From Bacteroidetes bacterium HGW-Bacteroidetes-5 (lineage in GTDB: Bacteria; Bacteroidota; Bacteroidia; Bacteroidales; UBA932), in assembly GCA_002842515.1 (NCBI GenBank), contig PHDC01000002.1, positions 1 through 64,000 of the forward strand: a DNA stretch of 64,000 nucleotides, written 5' to 3'. A program made the position numbers and the translations under genes. This document shows, in pieces, positions 7,752-15,671 of this stretch. The number at the start of each line of letters is the position of its first letter. The first letter of the stretch is position 1. The notes below the pieces were generated by a model, which worked only from the letters and a program-made list of their open reading frames with translations, was not told the DNA's origin and ran no database searches.

Positions 7752-8735
7752 CTATCGCTTTTTAGGGTTCAAATAATTTATATTATTAAATGAAATATCA
7801 CAAACAATTTTATCGTCTCCAATAAAAGAGGAGAAGAATCCATCTATTTTTGAAGGATAAATAATTCTAAACTTTCTGTCTACAGTTAAATAATGAGCTT
7901 TAAAGTTGTACTCAGGGAAATTACCTCCGATAAAGATTTTGATGATTTCGGCAGATGTGGGATTTCCACTTTTTTTATCTGCGTTTAACAAAAATTGAGA
8001 AGTCTCCAAATCCAAAAATTTATTATTAGTTGTAGGTCTATTGATAGTAAACATATAACTTGAATCACTTTCTCCGATGTAATTAATTACCATTTTTTTA
8101 TTCATTGATGCACCCTTCCATAATACCACTTCGTATTGAGCTAGTTTAAAAATCTCTAAACAATTTCTAACCAATCTTGAATACCCGACTGTGTCCGAAA
8201 GCGATGTAAAATAAAACTCTTCAACCTTGTTTTTTTTCTTATAATCAGGAGATAATAATTGATATTGAAAATTGCCGGTAACTATTTTAGCTTCTCTTTG
8301 ATTTATCTTAATAACAAACTCAAAATCACCTGAAAACTTATCAAACCAACTTCCAATAAATGGAGTTTTGACAAATTTATTAAACAACTCCTTGGAACTC
8401 ATTTTTGAAGAAGTAACAAAAACTTCATTAAGACTTACAGACTGTTTAAGAGACGTTTTATATTGATCTAGTGTGGATATTATCCGTGAGTAAATAAAAT
8501 AATTATCAATCGCACCTACATATTTAATAGATATTGTATCATCTGTTTTCAGTAAAGATTTAGGAATTAAAATAGTTCCGCTCGAGTCTGCATCTCCAAA
8601 ATATTTGCTATTGATAAATATATAAGAATAAGGTAAAGGCTCATTTTGAGAGTTAACAATTTTTAACTCCAAATTTTGAGAAATCAACCAAGAATAGTTC
8701 ATTATCAGAACAATAAACAATAATGTTTTTTTCAT
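7752..8735 (-). CDS. secreted protein with CarboxypepD_reg-like domain
   Basis: A 327-residue exported protein. Residues 1-19 (MKKTLLFIVLIMNYSWLIS) are a signal peptide. Residues 20-105 (LELKIVNSQNEPLPYSYIFI, then SGTILIPKS) look like the beta-sandwich CarboxypepD_reg-like domain that Bacteroidetes fuse to outer-membrane and surface proteins; the SLNEVFV stretch is the usual end of that domain. The remaining 220 residues are beta-rich and unrecognised. No TonB-dependent barrel follows, so it is a short member. It is alone on the - strand between the hipA remnant and mgsA. It probably acts in the periplasm or at the cell surface; no specific role can be given. Confidence 0.6.
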   Translation of the reverse strand: MKKTLLFIVLIMNYSWLISQNLELKIVNSQNEPLPYSYIFINSKYFGDADSSGTILIPKSLLKTDDTISIKYVGAIDNYFIYSRIISTLDQYKTSLKQSVSLNEVFVTSSKMSSKELFNKFVKTPFIGSWFDKFSGDFEFVIKINQREAKIVTGNFQYQLLSPDYKKKNKVEEFYFTSLSDTVGYSRLVRNCLEIFKLAQYEVVLWKGASMNKKMVINYIGESDSSYMFTINRPTTNNKFLDLETSQFLLNADKKSGNPTSAEIIKIFIGGNFPEYNFKAHYLTVDRKFRIIYPSKIDGFFSSFIGDDKIVCDISFNNINYLNPKKR

Positions 8736-8855
8736 ATTTTTCTATAATAAGTTTGTTTTTTCATTGATGTTCAAATAATAACACTCAATTCAACTTATAT
8801 GCCAAAAAGATATTTAGATCAAATCGATTCAAAATATCGATATTTGCAATAAAAA

Positions 8856-9320
8856 ATGAGTAAATTGACTATCGGGTTGGTTGCGCACGATAACCGAAAG
8901 AGGGATCTGATTGAATGGGTTGATTTTAATAAAATTATATTGGCAAATCACCACCTGGTATGCACCGGTACGACCGGAAAGTTGGTAAAAGAGGCCTTAA
9001 GTAAGAGTAAGAGCAACGAGGAGTTAAATATTGATATAACGCTTTTGAAATCAGGCCCATTAGGCGGTGACCAACAACTTGGGGCACTTATATGTGAGGG
9101 GAAAATAGATTTACTCTTCTTTCTTTGGGATCCGATGCAACCACAGCCACACGATGTGGATGTTAAGGCACTTTTAAGAATCTCCAGCCTTTATAATATC
9201 CCGACTGCTACAAATCGTTCAACTGCAGATTTTCTAATATCATCACCACTCTTCGATAGTGATTATAAACCAAAACATAAGAGTTTTAAAGAATACAATA
9301 ATAGATCAATAGATTTATGA
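8856..9320 (+). CDS. mgsA: methylglyoxal synthase
   Basis: Converts dihydroxyacetone phosphate to methylglyoxal and phosphate, a glycolytic bypass that relieves sugar-phosphate build-up. The 154 residues match the family length. Visible motifs are IGLVAHDNRK at the N-terminus, a TGTTGKL phosphate-binding loop, GPLGGDQQLGA carrying the catalytic aspartate (D72), FFLWDPMQPQPHDVDV with the active-site histidine (H99), and NIPTATNRSTADFLI near the end. It is cytoplasmic. It stands alone on the + strand, with the convergent SNF2 helicase gene just downstream. It is the first clearly housekeeping gene after the accessory region. Confident. Confidence 0.97.
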   Translation: MSKLTIGLVAHDNRKRDLIEWVDFNKIILANHHLVCTGTTGKLVKEALSKSKSNEELNIDITLLKSGPLGGDQQLGALICEGKIDLLFFLWDPMQPQPHDVDVKALLRISSLYNIPTATNRSTADFLISSPLFDSDYKPKHKSFKEYNNRSIDL

Positions 9321-9348
9321 CCTTTTGAAATATTATAGAAATTTTCAA

Positions 9349-12195
9349 TTAAAGCAATCTACTTATCTCATCTCTGCCAAGATTTGACAATGGGTTACCA
9401 GAGGTCACAAATGTGGCAGCCAATCTTGATTTCTCCTCCTGCAACAACCTGATTTTATCTTCAATGGTTTTTGATGAGATGAAACGGTAAACTATAACGT
9501 TTTTATCTTGACCTATCCGGTGAGAGCGACTTAGTGCCTGCATCTCCGAAGCCGGATTCCACCAGGGATCTATTATAAAAACATAATCTGCAGCAGTGAG
9601 ATTCAGACCCACCCCTCCTGCTTTCAAAGAGATAAAAAAACAGGCGATCTCAGGATCATTTGTAAAACGCTCTATCTCTCTGTCTCGTTCTGCAGAAGTC
9701 ATTGATCCGGTGAGCCACGCATATGGCCACATCTCATTATCGAAGTGATTGGCCAAAATGCGTAGATGTTTGACAAAAGAGGAGAAGATCAAGACCTTGT
9801 GACCCTCAGAGCGTAAAGTTTCAAAACGCATAATTATCTGCTCAAATTTCCCTGAATCGCCATCATAGTCCGGCTCTGCAAGAATGGGGTGGTTAGCCAA
9901 TAAACGAAGGCGGGTAAGACCCTGCAGGGTTAATATTGAGAGTTGATGTGGCTGTGCAAGAACCTTTTCATCAAGCAGTCTGTTACGAAGTTTATTCTTC
10001 TCTTTGTGATAAAACTCCTTTTGTTGTTGAGTCATATCACAGTATACTGTCTCTTCCAGAAGTTGGGGAAGTTCGGGAGTTACCTCCTGCTTGGTCCTTC
10101 TCAGAAGAAATGGTTGAATAAGCCGAAGCAGTGCCTCCTCTCTCTCTTTTTTCTCCTGAGCTATTGGGTTTATGTATGCATTCCTGAAACCATTGTAACT
10201 CCCTAACATATTTTCATTAAGCAAATTAAACTGTGACCATAGATCGATTAGAGAGTTTTCTAAAGGTGTTCCTGTAAGTGCGATTTTGTATTTAGCATCT
10301 ATTTGCTTAACAGCTTTGTAAGTAAGAGAATCCGGGTTCTTGACATATTGGCTCTCATCCATTACTAGATGGTGAAAAAGATAATTTTTAAGCAGATCGA
10401 TATCGTTCCTTAAAGTACCGTATGTAGTAAGAATAAGCTGGTAATGGCTTAAGAGTGTACCAAAATCTTCACTTTTAACTCTTTTACTCCCGGAATAGGC
10501 ATAAAACTTCAATCCTGGAGCGAATTTTTGAATCTCATTCTGCCAGTTGTACAGCAGAGAGGTTGGCATTACAACAAGCGAAGGGAGGTGTTCAAAACAA
10601 TCCTGCGAATAGATATACTCAAGAAAAGCGATAGTCTGAACCGTTTTTCCCAATCCCATATCATCTGCAAGACAACCCCCAAATCCATTTTTATAAAGCC
10701 AAACAAGCCATTGATAGCCGGTTACCTGATAAGGTCTCAACTCTGCATTGAGAGTAGTAGGAACATCCGGAAGATCTTGATTATCTATTAGTGATGAGAT
10801 TTTGAAAGAGATCTCATTAAAAGGTTCAGATAATTTATACTGGCTCTTGTTCAATCGGAAAGCATCTTTACTGTTTTTACTAAAAAGCATCAGTTCGTAA
10901 TAACGATCAAACCACTCAGCTGGCAGAATTGCAATAGTGCCGTCAGGAAGAACATACTCCCTTCTATTATGCAGAATATGGTTACGAAATCTGCTGAAAG
11001 GGATTCTGTGGTTACCAAAAACAACGATGCAATGAAGGTCAAACCAGTCTCGTCCACTATCTAAATTTGTCTCCATAGAGATCTCTCCAAGATAGTAGCT
11101 ATGGTCAAACAGATTTTGTGAAAAAATGAAAGCTCCTAAAACAGCTTTATGCATCCTGATCCACTCCACCATACCGGAAAAATCTCCGGAAAAATCGATA
11201 TCTTTAGCTTCTTTACACGAAAAATGGCTAGGCCCTGTTTGATATAATCCATTGTCCAACAAAAGTTTTATCAACTCATTTTCCCATCTCTTGTCCGGAT
11301 AGAACCAACGTAAGGCAGTCTCTTCTCCCTTCTCATCAACCATAACAATTTTCTTATTTGGATAATCTAAAGGGTACTTTTTCTTTTCGTAATAGAGGCT
11401 CATCAACAGTGTCGGCCTGCCGTGCCAATCTGCTTCAAACGAAATATGTGCCTCTTTTTCCGGTTCTATCTCTCTGATATCAACTCCTACTGCATTGACC
11501 TTAAATTTTAGCAAACAATTCCGTACAAATGTTTTCAGATATTGGTTTTCTGATGATGAAGGTACTTTTATAACCTTTTTCGTAAAGAAAGGGGTTAATT
11601 TTTTAATGTCTATATCATCAAAAAACAGTAAAATTTTGTCTGTAACAATTGCAGCCGGCTCCTGGCTAAGGGTAATACAATTTTTGGAATAGAGATCTGT
11701 AACACCACTCTCTCCCTCTATGCAAATAGAGTAATGCAAACCCGACTCTTGATCTTTTTTGAATGTAAAAACAGCTTGTGATGGTTTTTCTGTAACCCGG
11801 ATTCGATTTTCTGGCCACAGATTACGGCTTTTCAAATCAGATCTGTGGTAAAGCTCCATTTTCGATGAGTATAACATCCGAATAATTTTCCTGTGATAAC
11901 CATCTATGCAAGGCCTTATATATCTGTTGATAGTATCAGGAGGCACTTTAGTGAGAAAGGCTTTGAGAGTTTTTTCTTTTGAGAAACTCTTCATCAACAA
12001 ACGGTCGGAATAGCTGAACGAAAGTGTCAGTATCTTATGTGAAAGATCATTCAATTTAATATCTTCAGATGATATTTCTGTAGCAATTTCTATGATGGCT
12101 AAAACTCCGGAAGAGTCTTCTTCTACTATTACCGGCTGAAAAACATACCCCCATAAATTATGTTCGGAAATCGCCAGGACTATTTTCTTATTCAT
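9349..12195 (-). CDS. SNF2/RapA-family DEAD/DEAH-box helicase
   Basis: A 948-residue SWI2/SNF2-type ATPase. The N-terminal 480 residues are a bacterial SNF2-associated region. The two-lobed motor follows: LADDMGLGKTVQT (Walker A, about residues 507-520), VVMPTSLLYNW (motif Ia), VMDESQYVKN (motif II, DESQ in place of DEAH), ALTGTPLENS (III), then VLIFSSFVKHL (IV), SLKAGGVGLNLTAADYVFI (V) and ALSRSHRIGQDKNV (VI). There is no SWIM zinc finger or other C-terminal domain. Such proteins translocate on duplex DNA and remodel protein-DNA complexes; the bacterial substrate is often unknown. It is transcribed alone. A role in transcription recycling or repair is a family-level inference. Confidence 0.9.
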   Translation of the reverse strand: MNKKIVLAISEHNLWGYVFQPVIVEEDSSGVLAIIEIATEISSEDIKLNDLSHKILTLSFSYSDRLLMKSFSKEKTLKAFLTKVPPDTINRYIRPCIDGYHRKIIRMLYSSKMELYHRSDLKSRNLWPENRIRVTEKPSQAVFTFKKDQESGLHYSICIEGESGVTDLYSKNCITLSQEPAAIVTDKILLFFDDIDIKKLTPFFTKKVIKVPSSSENQYLKTFVRNCLLKFKVNAVGVDIREIEPEKEAHISFEADWHGRPTLLMSLYYEKKKYPLDYPNKKIVMVDEKGEETALRWFYPDKRWENELIKLLLDNGLYQTGPSHFSCKEAKDIDFSGDFSGMVEWIRMHKAVLGAFIFSQNLFDHSYYLGEISMETNLDSGRDWFDLHCIVVFGNHRIPFSRFRNHILHNRREYVLPDGTIAILPAEWFDRYYELMLFSKNSKDAFRLNKSQYKLSEPFNEISFKISSLIDNQDLPDVPTTLNAELRPYQVTGYQWLVWLYKNGFGGCLADDMGLGKTVQTIAFLEYIYSQDCFEHLPSLVVMPTSLLYNWQNEIQKFAPGLKFYAYSGSKRVKSEDFGTLLSHYQLILTTYGTLRNDIDLLKNYLFHHLVMDESQYVKNPDSLTYKAVKQIDAKYKIALTGTPLENSLIDLWSQFNLLNENMLGSYNGFRNAYINPIAQEKKEREEALLRLIQPFLLRRTKQEVTPELPQLLEETVYCDMTQQQKEFYHKEKNKLRNRLLDEKVLAQPHQLSILTLQGLTRLRLLANHPILAEPDYDGDSGKFEQIIMRFETLRSEGHKVLIFSSFVKHLRILANHFDNEMWPYAWLTGSMTSAERDREIERFTNDPEIACFFISLKAGGVGLNLTAADYVFIIDPWWNPASEMQALSRSHRIGQDKNVIVYRFISSKTIEDKIRLLQEEKSRLAATFVTSGNPLSNLGRDEISRLL

Positions 12196-12359
12196 CTTTG
12201 TTAATAGAGTGGGATTTTAGCGCTAAAATTTGTCAATAAATGAATTATGCAAATTCAGGCTGGCAAATTTAATTAATATGTCGCATTAATCAGTCAAAAA
12301 ACTATCAATCCTGTACTAATAAATCCAATATTTTTAGTTTTAATTCCAAACTAAAAGAT

Positions 12360-12367
12360 TACATTTG
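12360..12367 (+). promoter_or_regulatory. -7 box of the ECF sigma gene
   Basis: TACATTTG fits TAnnTTTG and lies 8 bases before the ATG at 12376, so transcription would start almost at the codon. A T-rich TTTT at 12338-12341 could be the -33 element (spacer 18). Confidence 0.4.
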
Positions 12368-12375
12368 ACACCGAA

Positions 12376-12966
12376 ATGGAGAGTCCTGCATCACAACAAC
12401 AAAAAGTCAGTTTGGATGACAAAGAGTTTGTTTCCGGAGTAAATCAAAGAACTCCGGACTCATTCAGGAAATTGTACTCTTCGCTGGACAAACCACTGAT
12501 AAGATTCTCAAATAAATATCTAAACTGCACCCCGGATGCAGAAGATGTCGTTCACGATGTCTTTATCCAGTTCTGGCAAAGTAAATACACCTTCACCGAT
12601 ATTAAGTCCATAAGATCATTCCTTTTTACGGCAACAAAGAACAGATCTCTCAACTATCTTAAAAGAAGGAGAAGAGTTGTCAATAATATCGCATTTCTGG
12701 AGTTTGAAGCTGCAGATGATAGACCTTCCAATTTCTTTGACCTGAACTACGAGATAAAGGCTCTCTTTGACACATCATTAGGACAACTCCCGGCAGAGTG
12801 TAAAAAGATAATGAACTCCTTTATAGAGGGGCTTAACTCACTGGAGATTGCCATCCGTTACAAGCTGGCACCAAGTACTGTAAGGGCACAAAAAAGAAGA
12901 GGAATAGAGTTAGTCCGCACTTTTTTCAACCGCCGTTTATCGTCTCAATTATTCTCTCGTTATTAA
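12376..12966 (+). CDS. ECF RNA polymerase sigma factor (sigma-70 family)
   Basis: A 196-residue sigma factor with only regions 2 and 4. Region 2 includes DAEDVVHDVFIQFWQSK and the -10-binding helix around RSFLFTATKNRSLNYLKR. Region 4 includes LNSLEIAIRYKLAPSTVRAQKRRGIELVR, a helix-turn-helix for -35 recognition. Bacteroidetes ECF factors often sit beside a FecR anti-sigma and SusC/SusD genes; none is present, so this one is an orphan. Its last 41 bases overlap the 3' end of the convergent MutS-like gene, so the two transcripts are complementary there. The target regulon cannot be told from the window. Confidence 0.9.
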   Translation: MESPASQQQKVSLDDKEFVSGVNQRTPDSFRKLYSSLDKPLIRFSNKYLNCTPDAEDVVHDVFIQFWQSKYTFTDIKSIRSFLFTATKNRSLNYLKRRRRVVNNIAFLEFEAADDRPSNFFDLNYEIKALFDTSLGQLPAECKKIMNSFIEGLNSLEIAIRYKLAPSTVRAQKRRGIELVRTFFNRRLSSQLFSRY

Positions 12967-14263
12967 TAATCATCATCCCGTGTCTGTCATTTGAAATTCC
13001 ATCCTCCAGAATATAGGGATATGTTGGAACTTTACCCTTAAGAACAGAGGGCAGATATTTGAACACAATGTTATTACAACTCTCTTTGAGCTTTATCCCC
13101 GCCTCCATTATATGGGTCGAAACAATAAATGCACACTCGTGAATCTTTGAAAAAGACTCTGTTATAGCAACAGTTGCATCATATGCATCCTTGACATTGG
13201 TTCCCTTAAAGAGTTCGTCAAAAATCACTATCAAATTCTTCCCCGAGGCAACCTCTGTTGCAATCTTTTTAACCCTCACAACCTCTGCATAAAAGTGGCT
13301 GTAACCCATATTGAGATTGTCGGGTACATTTATGGATGTGTATATTCCATTGCAAACATTGAATTCCATCCATTTTGCCGCAACCGGGAAGCCCATATGA
13401 GCAAGATAGATACAGATTCCGAAAGATTTCATCAGAGTTGATTTACCTGCCATATTTGCCCCGGTTAAGAACAACACATTGTTCTCGTAACTAAGGTTTA
13501 GATCGTTTGCAACTGCTGCCGGTACACAGGGGTGGTAAAGTCCTTTGATATCAATGTTAAGCTCACGGCTATCATTAGCAACAGCAAAAACATATCCCCT
13601 CTTTTTACCCACACCCGATACAGATACATATAGATCCAGATAGTTCATATAAAGCATCAGCTCTTTTAACTGTGAAGAGATTGAGTATCTCATCCGGTGA
13701 TCGCTCCGGGCAAACCTGGTAAAACTTATCTCGTTTGATGGGTCAAAGGTGAATATCCAGCTTAATTTTTTATCTTCTAATATCTTAAGAGCATTTTCAA
13801 CATAAGTGTGGTAGGGATTTGAACCGGAGAGCTTAGATATCTCTTTTACATAACCCTTAAGTTTTTTTATTACAGTAACAGCACATAGAACTCCTTCTAC
13901 AAGAGTATCATACTCTTTGTCATTTGCAATCAACTTCTTAAAATATCTTTTTGAATTTCCAATTATTGATAGTGCACTGTTTCTATAATCTGAATTTTCC
14001 AGATAACTCTCAGTAAGTTTAAACTCCTCTCTGGTAAATGGGAGTGACAAATTCTCCCTGGTAAAAAAGTTAATTATCTCTTTTCTAGTGTTAATAGCAT
14101 CGGCATCTGTCAAAGGATTTTGAAACATCTGTTCCAGGATGGACTCTCCCCCTTTGGTTATAGTTTGGTTATACAGATTAAAAATCGAGTTGGTTTTGTA
14201 CTTTCCCAGCAGGTTCAAATCGTCCAGTGTCTGCCTGTCAATTGCAAATTTCATATATTTCAA
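12926..14263 (-). CDS. MutS-like ATPase, paralogue 1
   Basis: A 445-residue protein with the MutS lever/clamp core and ATPase domain but no N-terminal mismatch-binding domain (full MutS is about 850 residues). The first part (SIFNLYNQTITKGGESILEQMF) resembles the MutS domain III start. Walker A LTGANMAGKSTLM is near residue 270, followed by HFYAEVVRVKKI and Walker B LIVIFDELFKGTN, then VSTHIMEAG. Lacking the recognition domain, it is unlikely to do standard mismatch repair; MutS2-like or recombination roles are possible. It follows its paralogue by 5 bases, probably in one transcript. The 3' end overlaps the sigma gene by 41 bases. Confidence 0.85.
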   Translation of the reverse strand: MKYMKFAIDRQTLDDLNLLGKYKTNSIFNLYNQTITKGGESILEQMFQNPLTDADAINTRKEIINFFTRENLSLPFTREEFKLTESYLENSDYRNSALSIIGNSKRYFKKLIANDKEYDTLVEGVLCAVTVIKKLKGYVKEISKLSGSNPYHTYVENALKILEDKKLSWIFTFDPSNEISFTRFARSDHRMRYSISSQLKELMLYMNYLDLYVSVSGVGKKRGYVFAVANDSRELNIDIKGLYHPCVPAAVANDLNLSYENNVLFLTGANMAGKSTLMKSFGICIYLAHMGFPVAAKWMEFNVCNGIYTSINVPDNLNMGYSHFYAEVVRVKKIATEVASGKNLIVIFDELFKGTNVKDAYDATVAITESFSKIHECAFIVSTHIMEAGIKLKESCNNIVFKYLPSVLKGKVPTYPYILEDGISNDRHGMMIINNERIIETINGG

Positions 14264-14268
14264 TTCTA

Positions 14269-15606
14269 TTAAGCTTTTTTAACATTCTTAAGGATCTCCA
14301 GTATCCCCTCATTATTTATGATTATCATACCGTGCCTGTCAGATGTGATTCCCTCAGCAATTTTAAAGGTATAGAGCGGTTGACTCCCCTCCATAACTGT
14401 TGGAAGATTTATAAAATAGATATTATCACACCTCTCTCTAAGGGTCTCTCCTGCCTCAATTATGTGTGTAGATATTATGAAGATACAATTTTTGTTTGCC
14501 GCAAATGCCTCAGTTACTGCAACTGTTGCGTCGTATGCATCCTTCACATTGGTTCCCCGGAAGAGTTCATCAAATATCACAATCAGATTTTTGGAGCGGT
14601 TAATACTCTCTGCTACCTTTTTAACTCGGATAACCTCTGCGTAGAAGTGGCTGTATCCCATATTGATGTTGTCCGGGAGGTTGATAGTGGTAAAGAGGCC
14701 ATTCTGCACAGAGAACTCCATACTCGCTGCCGGAACCGGAAACCCCATATGGGCCAGATATGCAGATATCCCAAATGCCTTCATAAATGTAGATTTTCCT
14801 GCCATATTTGCTCCCGTCAGGAATATCATATTGTTTTTGTTGTTAATGTTTATTGAGTTAGAAATTGGATTTTTAATTAATGGGTGGTAAAGATTCTCTA
14901 TATTAAAAATATTTTCTCCAGCAGGCAGAGCCTTTGCAAAGCTATAACCCCTTTCACGAGAGACACAGGCTACTGCAATATAAACATCCAGATGATAGAT
15001 GAGCGTGAGCAATCTTAGTAATTGCTCCCTGGAATTGTACCGGAACTCCTGGTCATAACCTGCCGTTTGAGAATATGAGAGCCTTTTTGTGTTTTTTTCA
15101 TTAAGGCAGCAAGAGATTCCTTCACTGTTTATAATGTCAAAAATAGCATCGGCCTGTGGTTTATAATATTCCGATAATCCTTTGGATTGCAAATTCTTAA
15201 AAAAATCATTGGCTATTTTAACCATCTCTATTACAGAGATAACCCCTTTATGAAGAAGCTGGTAATCTGTATCTGTACCAACGGCACTCCTAAATTTTCT
15301 CTCCAGATTATCTTCGTGTGCAGATATCCGGCTTCGGTTATCGGTGTTGCTCAGGTAATATTCGATAGTATCAAAAAGGTCACTTTTGAATGGGAATGTT
15401 GCCGAATTTTCCTGAAAATATCTGATAACCATCCCCCTTTCGTTAATTTTACTCTCTTCCGACAATGGGTACAGGAACATCTCTTCCAATATTCTGGCAC
15501 CTCCGTTTGTTAAAGTTTTGTTAAAAATAGTATATACCGAATTCTCACGATTTTTTGTGAAAATCCCCAGGTCATCAATAGTCTGCTTGTCTGCTTTAAA
15601 AGCCAT
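14269..15606 (-). CDS. MutS-like ATPase, paralogue 2
   Basis: Also 445 residues, and colinear with its downstream neighbour throughout: opening block SVYTIFNKTLTNGGARILEEMF, Walker A LTGANMAGKSTFM near residue 270, then HFYAEVIRVKKV, Walker B LIVIFDELFRGTN and IISTHIIEAG. It lacks the MutS mismatch-binding and connector domains. The matching lengths and shared motifs indicate a tandem duplication followed by divergence. It is the first gene of the pair; a strong hairpin lies just upstream, separating it from the GldFG gene. Both copies keep the full ATPase signature, so both may be active, perhaps as a heterodimer (inference, by analogy with MutS-family heterodimers). Confidence 0.85.
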   Translation of the reverse strand: MAFKADKQTIDDLGIFTKNRENSVYTIFNKTLTNGGARILEEMFLYPLSEESKINERGMVIRYFQENSATFPFKSDLFDTIEYYLSNTDNRSRISAHEDNLERKFRSAVGTDTDYQLLHKGVISVIEMVKIANDFFKNLQSKGLSEYYKPQADAIFDIINSEGISCCLNEKNTKRLSYSQTAGYDQEFRYNSREQLLRLLTLIYHLDVYIAVACVSRERGYSFAKALPAGENIFNIENLYHPLIKNPISNSININNKNNMIFLTGANMAGKSTFMKAFGISAYLAHMGFPVPAASMEFSVQNGLFTTINLPDNINMGYSHFYAEVIRVKKVAESINRSKNLIVIFDELFRGTNVKDAYDATVAVTEAFAANKNCIFIISTHIIEAGETLRERCDNIYFINLPTVMEGSQPLYTFKIAEGITSDRHGMIIINNEGILEILKNVKKA

Positions 15607-15623
15607 ATCTATTTAAATATAAA

Positions 15624-15652
15624 GCATTAACCGATTTAAAACCGGTTAATGC
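15624..15652 (-). terminator. terminator after the GldFG gene
   Basis: A perfect 10-bp inverted repeat, GCATTAACCG (15624-15633) and CGGTTAATGC (15643-15652). On the - strand it comes 20 bases after the GldFG stop and is followed by TTTATATTT, fitting an intrinsic terminator. Confidence 0.65.
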
Positions 15653-15671
15653 TATTAATTAAAGTTATAAA

